DNA from: Clostridia bacterium
GTDB taxonomy: Bacteria > Bacillota > Clostridia > Oscillospirales > QAMX01
Length of the DNA: 5,796 nucleotides
Reading direction: 5' to 3'
NCBI GenBank assembly: GCA_024404415.1
Contig: JAKSPX010000109.1
Coordinates: 1-5,796, forward strand
Positions 1-5,459 of the stretch are shown in pieces. Position 1 is the first letter of the stretch. Each line of letters begins with the position of its first letter. The position numbers were made by a program, and so were the translations under genes. The notes under the pieces were generated by a model. It saw only the letters and a program-made list of their open reading frames with translations. It had not been told where the DNA came from and searched no databases.

Positions 1-243
1 GTTGACGATGTAGCGGCTGAGGTGCGGGGATTCGTAGAGAGTGCGCGGGCACGGGGCCAGGACCTGCCCCAGGTGGCGGAGGACGGTGCCCTGGCGGCGC
101 TTCTCAGCGCGATAGCGGTTCATGTTCTCGGTCGGGATGTCCAGCGTGATCATGTTCATCGCGTCGTAGCGGTGGGGCATGATGTAGGGGACAACTGCGT
201 AGATGGGGTCATCACATTTGACGCGGATGCCGTCTTTTCTCAT
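1..243 (-). CDS. Partial CDS: probable 2-oxo acid dehydrogenase E2-like (CAT-fold) acyltransferase, N-terminal 81 residues
   Basis: The frame runs open from an ATG at 243 (reading leftward) to the window edge, 81 codons with no stop, so the C-terminal part lies outside. The translation begins MRKDGIRVKCDDPIYAVVPY and continues with IMPHRYDAMNMITLDIP, then a basic helix and a stretch ending RTLYESPHLSRYIVN. This pattern (basic N-terminus, DP, YIM..RYDA.NMI, then R-x6-P-x-L-x-R-x-V-N) resembles proteins of Clostridia annotated as 2-oxo acid dehydrogenase subunit E2-like, whose fold is that of chloramphenicol acetyltransferase. No lipoyl domain precedes it, so it would be a free-standing acyltransferase-like protein rather than a true E2 subunit; the substrate is unknown. 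The catalytic HxxxD region would lie beyond the edge and cannot be checked. An AAAAGGA ribosome binding site and a good promoter lie just upstream, supporting the start. It is divergently transcribed from the methyltransferase gene. Confidence 0.65.
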   Translation of the reverse strand, partial: MRKDGIRVKCDDPIYAVVPYIMPHRYDAMNMITLDIPTENMNRYRAEKRRQGTVLRHLGQVLAPCPRTLYESPHLSRYIVN

Positions 244-252
244 GATTTTGAT

Positions 253-259
253 TCCTTTT
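253..259 (-). promoter_or_regulatory. Ribosome binding site of the minus-strand gene
   Basis: Read on the minus strand this is AAAAGGA, nine bases before the ATG at 243. It fixes the start of the partial acyltransferase-like gene. Confidence 0.7.
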
Positions 260-275
260 ACAATTGATATGCATA

Positions 276-304
276 ATCATACCATATCTGCATCTCATTT
301 GCAA
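276..304 (-). promoter_or_regulatory. Sigma-A-type promoter of the minus-strand gene
   Basis: On the minus strand TTGCAA (299-304) is followed after exactly 17 bases by TATGAT (276-281), which matches the consensus -10 box at five of six positions. The bases TGG directly before it give an extended -10. Transcription would begin near 269, giving a leader of about 26 bases that includes the AAAAGGA site. The promoter sits almost exactly within the inverted repeat at 278-313, suggesting that it is regulated by a DNA-binding protein. Confidence 0.6.
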
Positions 305-313
305 GATGGTATG
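278..313. promoter_or_regulatory. Inverted repeat, possible operator in the divergent promoter region
   Basis: CATACCAT at 278-285 is the perfect reverse complement of ATGGTATG at 306-313, with 20 bases between. The left arm overlaps the -10 box of the minus-strand promoter and the right arm abuts its -35 box, so a protein bound here would cover the whole promoter. It lies about 40 bases upstream of the -35 box of the plus-strand promoter and could affect both directions. The arms are short and separated, so this could also be chance in AT-rich DNA. No regulator gene is visible in the window. Confidence 0.4.
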
Positions 314-353
314 GAAAAATTTGTGAAAAAAATATTAAATGAACGAATGCCCC

Positions 354-382
354 TTTCCATCAAAACGGAATTGTGGTAAAAT
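354..382 (+). promoter_or_regulatory. Probable promoter of the RNA methyltransferase gene
   Basis: TTTCCA (354-359) and TAAAAT (377-382) are separated by 17 bases, and TGG directly before the -10 box makes it an extended -10. Transcription would start near 389, leaving a leader of about 28 bases with GGGAGG before a TTG start at 417. This placement argues against the upstream in-frame ATG codons at 339 and 396 as starts: the first would lie ahead of the transcript and the second only a few bases into it without a ribosome binding site. Confidence 0.5.
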
Positions 383-404
383 AAAGCGACAGAATATGCG
401 ATTT

Positions 405-410
405 GGGAGG
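405..410 (+). promoter_or_regulatory. Ribosome binding site deciding a TTG start
   Basis: GGGAGG ends six bases before TTG at 417-419. It is the only good Shine-Dalgarno sequence near the beginning of this frame and selects TTG over the in-frame ATGs at 339 and 396. Confidence 0.75.
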
Positions 411-416
411 CACGGC

Positions 417-1133
417 TTGGAACGTCTGAAAAAATACAAACGCGGCGACGCGTTTTCCTATACCCTCGGCGCATTTCCCACCTTTGAGCTTCTCGAAGCC
501 GCGCCGGAGCGGGCAGAGAGCATCCTTTTCCACCCCGATTATGACGGAAAGGAAAAGCTGATCGCCCTCGCCGAAAAGCAGAAGGTGCCCGTATTTGAAG
601 ATAAAAAGACCATCGAGCGTCTTTCGGACAAGGGCAACTGCTTTGTCGCGGGCGTTTTCAAAACGGAATACACCCCCGTCCTTTCGGAAAGACGGCACGT
701 CCTGCTCGTGAATCCCTCGGATATGGGCAATCTCGGCACCATCATCCGCACCTCTGCCGGCTTTGACGGCACCGATGTCGCCATGATCGCCCCCTGCGCC
801 GACCCAAACGATCCCAAGACCGTCCGCGCCTCCATGGGCGCGGTTTTCCGCGTAAGGGTCGCGGTCTTTGATTCGATCGAGGCTTACCTATATGCTTACC
901 CCGGAAGAAAGCTCTATCCCTTCATGCTCAAAGGCTCGGTGCCATTGGGTGAGGCGGGAAAACCGGAAGGGGATTACACCCTCGTATTCGGAAACGAGGC
1001 GACGGGGCTCCCCGACAGATACGCCGATATGGGCGAAGCGCTCAGGATCCCGATGGGAAATAAGGTGGATTCCTATAATCTCGCCTGCTCGGTCGCCATG
1101 GGGCTTTACGCCTTCTCGGAACTGGTGAAATAG
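417..1133 (+). CDS. TrmH/SpoU-family RNA 2'-O-methyltransferase
   Basis: Predicted 238-residue cytoplasmic SPOUT-class enzyme that transfers a methyl group from S-adenosylmethionine to a ribose 2'-hydroxyl in tRNA or rRNA; the exact target cannot be read from the sequence. All three SpoU motifs are present in the C-terminal half: motif 1 N99-PSDMGNLGTIIRT (99-112), motif 2 LVFGNEATGL (189-198) and motif 3 IPMGNKVDSYNLACSVAMGL (211-230). RASMGAVFRV (138-147) is also typical. These residues form the trefoil knot that binds the cofactor. Residues 1-90 form a less conserved N-terminal region, probably RNA-binding. The start is taken as TTG because of the GGGAGG site and because MERLKKYKRGDAFSYTLGAF matches how clostridial members begin; the ATG at 339 would add 26 unlikely residues. 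The stop is TAG. The lipid kinase follows after 98 bases with no clear terminator. Family assignment is firm; substrate is open. Confidence 0.9.
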   Translation: MERLKKYKRGDAFSYTLGAFPTFELLEAAPERAESILFHPDYDGKEKLIALAEKQKVPVFEDKKTIERLSDKGNCFVAGVFKTEYTPVLSERRHVLLVNPSDMGNLGTIIRTSAGFDGTDVAMIAPCADPNDPKTVRASMGAVFRVRVAVFDSIEAYLYAYPGRKLYPFMLKGSVPLGEAGKPEGDYTLVFGNEATGLPDRYADMGEALRIPMGNKVDSYNLACSVAMGLYAFSELVK

Positions 1134-1158
1134 AGAAGGGATATGGATATACGCCGCT

Positions 1159-1188
1159 CCGGCCACGTGGGCCATTAACCGTGGTCGG
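1159..1188. repeat. Hairpin in the spacer between methyltransferase and lipid kinase genes
   Basis: CCGGCCACG (1159-1167) can pair with CGTGGTCGG (1180-1188) over nine positions, one of them a G-U wobble, around a 12-base loop. No T-run follows on either strand, so it is not a standard intrinsic terminator. It may be an mRNA stability or processing element, a weak attenuator, or a chance palindrome. The rest of the 98-base spacer (1134-1231) shows no recognisable promoter. Confidence 0.35.
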
Positions 1189-1231
1189 AAAAAGATATTT
1201 GATATAGCAAGGAAGAAAAGAGAAACGAGTC

Positions 1232-2119
1232 ATGAAACAAATGCGTCTCATCTTCACCCCGTTCACCCGCACGGCGAAACTGCAGAAGCACCTCTGCACC
1301 ATATTGAAGATGTTCTCCGAGGCGGGTTACGAAACGACGGTGTATTTTACCCAGTCCAAGGGCGACGGCGCGCGCTACGCAAAGGAAACAGCCGCGGAAA
1401 GCGACCTCCTCGTCTGCTGCGGCGGCGACGGAACGCTCAACGAAGTGGCGGGCGGCCTTTTGGAGGTCGATCCTGCCGTGTGCCCGAAGCTTGGGTATAT
1501 CCCGGCCGGCACCTGCAACGACTTCGCCTCCTCGCTTGAGATCCCGCTTGACGCGGTAGCCGCGGCGAAAAGGATCCTGAAGGGGAAAAGCACGCCTCTG
1601 GATATCGGGAGCTTCCACGGCAGACAGTTCATGTACGTCGCCTCCTTCGGGGCCTTCACCGAGGCCTCTTACAGCACGCCGCAGGCCATGAAAAACACCC
1701 TTGGCCACTTTGCCTACGTCCTCAAGGGCGTAACCAGCATCAAGGATATCAAGCCGTATCACGCGAAATTCGAGGTGAACGGAAAAACCTACGAGGACGA
1801 CTATATCTTCGCCTCGGTCTCCAATTCCACCAGCATCGCAGGCATCGTGAAGCTGGACCGCGCGCTGGTCGACCTTTCGGACGGCTTATTTGAGGTCGCG
1901 CTGGTCAAAAACCCGAAGAACCTCTCAGGGCTCATGGACATCGCAAAGGCGGTCCTGGAAAAGAATTTGAACAGCGAATATATCACGCTTCTGCACGCCG
2001 CTTCGGTGACCTTCTCTTCCGATGAGGATATCCCCTGGACGCTTGACGGCGAATTTGACCCCGGCGCAGGGAAGGTCGAGATCCTCAACCGTCACCACGC
2101 GCTGCGTTTTGCAATCTGA
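1232..2119 (+). CDS. dagK: Diacylglycerol kinase, DgkB/YegS-type lipid kinase
   Basis: Predicted 295-residue soluble, membrane-associating kinase that phosphorylates diacylglycerol to phosphatidic acid, recycling lipid released when phosphatidylglycerol head groups are used in the envelope. The sequence follows Staphylococcus aureus DgkB nearly end to end: GGDGTLNEV (64-72), the nucleotide-binding loop; GYIPAGTCNDFA (88-99); DIGSFHGR (124-131); FAYVLKG (160-166); LSDGLFEVALV (215-225), with the metal-site Asp217; and LDGEF (271-275), with Glu274 at the position of the catalytic base. Two family positions differ. The N-terminal NPxSG loop is TPFTRT (9-14 region), and the Arg usually after NDFA is Ser100. 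Other lipid kinases of the fold (sphingosine or multi-lipid kinases) are possible, so the substrate is slightly uncertain. The ribosome binding site is weak: AAGGAA at 1209-1214 lies 17 bases from the ATG, and only AAAAGAG is nearer. The HAD gene begins 17 bases after the stop. Confidence 0.87.
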   Translation: MKQMRLIFTPFTRTAKLQKHLCTILKMFSEAGYETTVYFTQSKGDGARYAKETAAESDLLVCCGGDGTLNEVAGGLLEVDPAVCPKLGYIPAGTCNDFASSLEIPLDAVAAAKRILKGKSTPLDIGSFHGRQFMYVASFGAFTEASYSTPQAMKNTLGHFAYVLKGVTSIKDIKPYHAKFEVNGKTYEDDYIFASVSNSTSIAGIVKLDRALVDLSDGLFEVALVKNPKNLSGLMDIAKAVLEKNLNSEYITLLHAASVTFSSDEDIPWTLDGEFDPGAGKVEILNRHHALRFAI

Positions 2120-2120
2120 A

Positions 2121-2128
2121 AAAGGGAG
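2121..2128 (+). promoter_or_regulatory. Ribosome binding site deciding a TTG start
   Basis: AAAGGGAG ends eight bases before TTG at 2137-2139 and directly follows the kinase stop codon. It supports TTG as the start of the HAD gene; no in-frame ATG occurs before the catalytic motif at codon 10. Confidence 0.75.
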
Positions 2129-2136
2129 AAACGGAA

Positions 2137-2757
2137 TTGATCGCTTACCGGCATTTTATATGGGATTTTGACGGGATGCTCTTTGACAGCTATCCCCACA
2201 CCGCCCACGCGGCGGTGAATACGCTTCGCGATTACGGCGTCGAGGCCGATCTTGAGACCATGTACTGGGATCTGCGGATCTCGGTCGGCTACGCGCGGAC
2301 GAAATACGGCTTCACCCCGGAAATGATGGTGAAGTTCTACGAATACGAGCACACCCTGGATATGGAGCCCGTGACGCTTCCCTACGAGGGCATCCCGGCG
2401 CTTCTCGCGCGCATCAAAAAAGAGGGCGGGAAGAATTATCTTCTCACCAACCGCAACGAATATGCCGGGGTGTATCTGAAAAAATTCGGCATGGCGGAGA
2501 GCTTTGAGGAGCTGGTGGACAGCACCTACGGCTTCCCCTCCAAGCCCGACCCGACGGGCATGAAATACCTCGCGGAAAAATACCGCATGGAAGGCGATGC
2601 CCTGATGTTCGGCGACCGCGAGCTGGATATCACGGCGGGACTCGGCGGGGGAGCGGACGGCTGCTTCTTCGACGAATTCAACCGCGTCGAAAAGACCGAG
2701 GCCAAATACGTCGTCCACACCATCAAAGAACTCGAAGACCTGCTCTTCGGAGAATGA
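2137..2757 (+). CDS. HAD-superfamily phosphatase, phosphoglycolate phosphatase-like
   Basis: Predicted 206-residue cytoplasmic HAD hydrolase, subfamily IA, with a helical cap inserted after motif I (roughly residues 16-80). The start is TTG. Motif I is WDFDGMLFD (9-17), with nucleophile Asp10 and acid/base Asp12. Motif II is LLTNR with Thr104. Motif III is Lys136 in FPSKPDP. Motif IV is FGDRELD, with Asp160 and Asp164. All catalytic residues are therefore present and the length is normal for PGP-like phosphatases. Motif I is unusual: the Thr that normally follows DxDG is Met14. The natural substrate cannot be predicted; family members act on phosphoglycolate, sugar phosphates, nucleotides or pyrophosphate. 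It lies 17 bases after the lipid kinase and 42 bases before the transporter, so it is probably in the same operon. A role in lipid or sugar phosphate turnover is only suggested by position. Confidence 0.85.
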   Translation: MIAYRHFIWDFDGMLFDSYPHTAHAAVNTLRDYGVEADLETMYWDLRISVGYARTKYGFTPEMMVKFYEYEHTLDMEPVTLPYEGIPALLARIKKEGGKNYLLTNRNEYAGVYLKKFGMAESFEELVDSTYGFPSKPDPTGMKYLAEKYRMEGDALMFGDRELDITAGLGGGADGCFFDEFNRVEKTEAKYVVHTIKELEDLLFGE

Positions 2758-2784
2758 TTACTCTGTTAAGAAATTTATCAAATA

Positions 2785-2791
2785 AAGAAGG
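2785..2791 (+). promoter_or_regulatory. Ribosome binding site deciding a TTG start
   Basis: AAGAAGG ends eight bases before TTG at 2800-2802. The next in-frame ATG (2815) has only AGAAG one base away, too close to serve, so TTG is preferred. Confidence 0.6.
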
Positions 2792-2799
2792 CTATTTCG

Positions 2800-4005
2800 T
2801 TGACAAGCAGAAGAATGAACTGGGTATTCGGCTTCCTTCAGGGGATGTACTGGATGTCCTATTGTATCATGTTCCCGTTTTTGGTCAGGATGTGCACCGA
2901 ATTCGGCTACGACGATTTCCAGAGCGGCGTCGTCCTCACCGGCGCGACCATCGCCAACCTCGTCATGCAGCCGGTCATCGGCAGTATCTGCGATAAGTTA
3001 CTCCACATCAAGCCGCTCTTCGTCGCCATGTTCGCCGCGGGCGGAGCCTTTTCGCTCCTGCTCCCGGTCGGTAAAAAGAATTTCGCGGTGTTGTTCGTCA
3101 CCTTCCTCCTGCTCTCGGCCTGCATCCAGACCTTGCAGTACATCATCGACATCTGGTCGGTGCGTATCAGCATGACCGGGGTCGAGTATAACTACGGCTT
3201 CTCCCGCTCCTTCGGCTCGGTCTTTTACGCCGTTACGGCCCTGTGCTTTGGCCCGGCATTGGATAAATGGGGCATGGATATCATCACCCCGGTCTTCATC
3301 GTGTGCTGCGCCGTGACGATCTTCGTCGCGTTTTTAGGCAACGAAAAGGGCGCGGCGGAAATGCTCCGGGAGCAGAGGGCAGCCGGCGGGGAGAAGAACA
3401 ACAGCGGCGTACCGTTTGTGAAGGCGGTCATGATGCTGCTCAAAAATAAGAAATATATGTTCTTCCTCATCGCTTATTTCGTCATGCAGATCGGGAACCT
3501 CCCGGTCTATAACTACGCCGCACGCAAATTCGAGATCCTCGGCGGCGGCAGCTCACTTTTCGGCCTCGCGCTCTTCTTCATGGCTATTTCCGAGGTGCCC
3601 ATGCTGGTCTCGCTCAATAAACTGCGTGCCCATGTGCCCGCCGAGACGCTGGTCATGCTCTCCTTCTTCGGCATGGTGCTCCGCGCGTCGGGCATCGCCT
3701 ACGTCGGAAAGCCGGTGCTCATGGCTTTCGCCTTCTTGCTCCAGATCGTTTCCTACGGTATTTTCATCGGTGCGATGATCATCTATATGTCCGAGATCGT
3801 CCCCGAGGAGATCCTTTTCACGGCGCAGACCGTCTTCGCCGCCATCTCCATCGGTCTTTCGGGCGTCATCGGCAACCTCTTCGGCGGCTACGTCGCCAAC
3901 ACCTGGGGCGTTATCGAAATGATGCACTTCTTCGTTATTTTTACGGTCATCGGCAGTGTTTTCTTTGCGCTGACCGTGCTTCTCGGGAGAAAGAAAAAAG
4001 CATAA
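2800..4005 (+). CDS. Major facilitator superfamily transporter, LacY/nucleoside-symporter-like
   Basis: Predicted 401-residue inner-membrane transporter with the 12-helix MFS layout. Hydrophobic segments lie near residues 8-28, 43-62, 72-90, 94-114, 136-155, 160-179, 218-238, 252-271, 282-302, 306-331, 343-364 and 373-395. A polar central loop spans 180-215, between the two six-helix halves. After helix 2, QPVIGSICDK (57-66) corresponds to the family's loop 2-3 signature. YGFSRSFGSVFYAVTALCFG (132-151) resembles the YGxxRxxGSxGY pattern of oligosaccharide and nucleoside proton symporters, so sugar or nucleoside uptake is the best guess; the substrate is not identified. TTG is taken as start because of AAGAAGG; ATG at 2815 would remove only five residues. 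The gene ends in tandem in-frame stops TAA TAG. It is the last gene of the probable kinase-phosphatase-transporter operon and precedes the repeat region, beyond which oxidoreductase genes follow. Confidence 0.88.
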   Translation: MTSRRMNWVFGFLQGMYWMSYCIMFPFLVRMCTEFGYDDFQSGVVLTGATIANLVMQPVIGSICDKLLHIKPLFVAMFAAGGAFSLLLPVGKKNFAVLFVTFLLLSACIQTLQYIIDIWSVRISMTGVEYNYGFSRSFGSVFYAVTALCFGPALDKWGMDIITPVFIVCCAVTIFVAFLGNEKGAAEMLREQRAAGGEKNNSGVPFVKAVMMLLKNKKYMFFLIAYFVMQIGNLPVYNYAARKFEILGGGSSLFGLALFFMAISEVPMLVSLNKLRAHVPAETLVMLSFFGMVLRASGIAYVGKPVLMAFAFLLQIVSYGIFIGAMIIYMSEIVPEEILFTAQTVFAAISIGLSGVIGNLFGGYVANTWGVIEMMHFFVIFTVIGSVFFALTVLLGRKKKA

Positions 4006-4016
4006 TAGTCTGCGGC

Positions 4017-4146
4017 ACAATGTTTCTCCTTGTCATTGCGAAACCAGTCCGCAGACTGGTTGTGGCAATCCGCATCTCCCGTCTCCGGAAAATGGAAGAA
4101 CGGATTCCCGCGTCGCCATGCTGTGGCATGTCTCCTCGGAATGACA
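4017..4146. repeat. Complete copy of a small palindromic dispersed repeat (MITE/REP-like)
   Basis: The core element, 4031-4146 (116 bases), has 11-base inverted ends, TGTCATTGCGA (4031-4041) and TCGGAATGACA (4136-4146), with one mismatch. Inside are two hairpins: AACCAGTC/GACTGGTT (4042-4049 with 4054-4061, 4-base loop) and CATGC/GCATG (4117-4121 with 4126-4130). AATCCG (4067-4072) also pairs with CGGATT (4101-4106). The 14 bases before the left end (4017-4030) are also repeated in the second copy. There is no open reading frame, so it would need a transposase from elsewhere. The TTGTCATTGCGA...AATGACA pattern resembles small repeats scattered in intergenic regions of many bacterial genomes; that match is from memory and not computed. 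Confidence 0.7.
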
Positions 4147-4173
4147 TAATTAGCAGCATTCTGCGTTTATAGT

Positions 4174-4252
4174 ACAATGTTTCTCCTTGTCATTGCGAGT
4201 GGCAGCAAACCAGTCTGCGGACTGGTTTGCGAAATCCGCATCTCCCGTCTCC
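4174..4252. repeat. Left-half copy of the same dispersed repeat
   Basis: Bases 4174-4198 are identical to 4017-4041 (25 bases) and 4234-4252 match 4068-4086, so left end, hairpin and following segment are all repeated in the same orientation. This copy has nine extra bases (GTGGCAGCA) before the hairpin and lacks the whole right half: after GTCTCC the sequence changes to ATTTTTCTATACAG and no AATGACA end is found. Its hairpin is longer than that of the first copy, GCAAACCAGTC (4205-4215) with GACTGGTTTGC (4220-4230), a perfect 11-base stem around loop TGCG. The 20-base core 4208-4227 is the reverse complement of 4042-4061. Confidence 0.75.
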
Positions 4253-4297
4253 ATTTTTCTATACAGAAAACCTCATTAAATCAATATAAATTCATCC

Positions 4298-4304
4298 AAA
4301 GGAG
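4298..4304 (+). promoter_or_regulatory. Ribosome binding site of the first oxidoreductase gene
   Basis: AAAGGAG ends nine bases before ATG at 4314. It is the strongest Shine-Dalgarno sequence in the window and suggests efficient translation of this first gene of a new unit. Confidence 0.8.
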
Positions 4305-4313
4305 ATCAATTAT

Positions 4314-5459
4314 ATGAAATCAGTATTGCTTGTCGGGTGCGGCGGTTACGGCGCAGGGTACGTCAATGCACTTCTGGATAACGGCGCGTCGCTCGGGTTC
4401 AGCCTCATCGCCATTGCCGATCCCTTTGCCTCCTCCAGCGCCGCGTGGGAGCGGATCAGGGAAAACAACATCCTGCTTTATGACACGCCCGAAGCCTTCT
4501 ACGCCGCAAACAAAGCCGACGTCGCCATCATTGCGACGCCCATCATGCTCCACGCCCGTCAGGCCATCGCCTGCCTCCGGGGCGGGAGCGACGTATTGCT
4601 CGAAAAGCCCATCACCGGCTCGGTGAAAGAGGCCGAGGAGATCCTCCGCGTCCGGGATGAAGAGGGGAAAAAGCTGATGCTCGGCTTCCAGTGGTGCGCG
4701 AATGATCCCATGCTTGCCTTCAAGCGCGACGCGGATGCGGGCAAATTCGGAAAGCTCCTTTCCATGAAGGCGCTTGTCCTCTGGCCGCGCGATTTTGCCT
4801 ATTTCAACCGTGGTACCCGCTGGGCGGGCAAAAAATATGCCAAGGACGGTACCCCCATTTTTGACAGTATCGCCTCCAACGCCACCGCCCACTATCTTTA
4901 CAATATGCTCTGGACCGCCGGGGAAGGCTATCCGGCAACGGACATCACCGATTTCCGCCGCGCGGCCGCCAAAGCCAACGACATCGAGACCTACGACACC
5001 GTCATCCTGACCGCTAAGACCTCCGGCGGCGCAGATCTCTTCTTCGGCGCGTCCCATGCCATTTCCAGAGCTGAAAATCAGAACCCCATCTTTGCCTATC
5101 GGTTTGAAAAGGCGACTGCCTATTTCAGCCGCGAGGAGGAAAAGCGCCTCGAGGTGATCTTTGACGACGGCGAGCGGATCGACTACGGCCTGTCGGATAA
5201 CAACGCGCTGGATCAGAAGCTTCCCAAGGCCGCGGCCTTCTTCGGCGGCACGGGCGAAAATTACTGCCCGGCCGAGGGCGCCATCCGCCACATCGCGCTT
5301 CTCGAAAAAATGTGGGAAAACACGGAGGTTATGCCGCGCTTCCGCGAGGATGCCATCGTTCATGAGCCCGATATGGTCTGGGTCAAGGGTCTTGCCGATG
5401 TGATGCACAAATGCTATGAAGAGGCGAGACTCCCGAAAGAAGGCGAACTCCCGCTATGA
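4314..5459 (+). CDS. Gfo/Idh/MocA-family NAD(P)-dependent oxidoreductase
   Basis: Predicted 381-residue cytoplasmic dehydrogenase of the glucose-fructose oxidoreductase / inositol dehydrogenase family. The N-terminal Rossmann domain (about 1-125) shows the dinucleotide loop GCGGYG (8-13), an acidic Asp36 after the second strand (IAIAD) suited to the cofactor ribose, ATPIMLH (74-80) at the end of strand four, and the family EKP signature LLEKPIT (95-101), with Lys98 expected near the reacting carbon. The C-terminal alpha/beta domain (about 130-350) would bind substrate. His193 in NATAHYLYNML (189-199) probably corresponds to the usual HxxD catalytic site, but the Asp three residues later is Tyr196, so the chemistry may vary from the standard sugar dehydrogenase. 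Substrate is unknown; a sugar or cyclitol is typical. The next oxidoreductase starts within its stop codon. The family call is secure. Confidence 0.88.
   Translation: MKSVLLVGCGGYGAGYVNALLDNGASLGFSLIAIADPFASSSAAWERIRENNILLYDTPEAFYAANKADVAIIATPIMLHARQAIACLRGGSDVLLEKPITGSVKEAEEILRVRDEEGKKLMLGFQWCANDPMLAFKRDADAGKFGKLLSMKALVLWPRDFAYFNRGTRWAGKKYAKDGTPIFDSIASNATAHYLYNMLWTAGEGYPATDITDFRRAAAKANDIETYDTVILTAKTSGGADLFFGASHAISRAENQNPIFAYRFEKATAYFSREEEKRLEVIFDDGERIDYGLSDNNALDQKLPKAAAFFGGTGENYCPAEGAIRHIALLEKMWENTEVMPRFREDAIVHEPDMVWVKGLADVMHKCYEEARLPKEGELPL

Larger units (their letters stand above)
4006..4313. other. Gene-free intergenic region holding two repeat copies and an AT-rich leader
   Basis: No credible coding frame or RNA gene is seen in these 308 bases. 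About two thirds is occupied by the two copies of a palindromic repeat (4017-4146 and 4174-4252), separated by 27 bases of AT-richer sequence. The remainder (4253-4313) is AT-rich, as expected for a promoter and leader of the oxidoreductase genes. TATACA (4260-4265) or TATAAA (4285-4290) might be a -10 box, but neither has a recognisable -35 box, so no promoter is called. No hairpin here is followed by a T-run on the plus strand, so I cannot point to a terminator for the transporter operon. Confidence 0.7.

Noticed and set aside
22..267. Plus-strand 81-codon frame at the left edge
   Set aside because: It is antisense to a minus-strand frame that has a promoter, a ribosome binding site and recognisable family sequence; the plus frame has none of these.
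339..416. Upstream in-frame extension of the methyltransferase from ATG 339 or ATG 396
   Set aside because: ATG 339 lies before the predicted promoter and neither ATG has a ribosome binding site, whereas TTG 417 follows GGGAGG at ideal spacing and matches the usual beginning of the family.
2754..2996. Frame beginning with an ATG that overlaps the HAD gene's stop (ATGA), 80 codons
   Set aside because: It lies in a different frame from the transporter, and its translation is Arg/His-rich after codon 40 with no family features. The transporter frame is complete from TTG at 2800 and has its own ribosome binding site, so this is neither a gene nor a sign of a frameshift.
4042..4061. First-copy hairpin as an intrinsic terminator of the transporter operon
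   Set aside because: No run of T follows the stem on either strand, and the same hairpin recurs within a dispersed repeat, so repeat structure explains it better.
4017..4252. Two spaced repeats as the beginning of a CRISPR array
   Set aside because: There are only two unequal copies, the second is truncated and carries a nine-base insertion, and no cas gene is nearby.
4320..5408. Long minus-strand open frame of 362 codons opposite the first oxidoreductase
   Set aside because: Such frames are common opposite G+C-rich genes because of codon bias. The plus strand encodes a clear Gfo/Idh/MocA protein, and the antisense product shows no recognisable domain.
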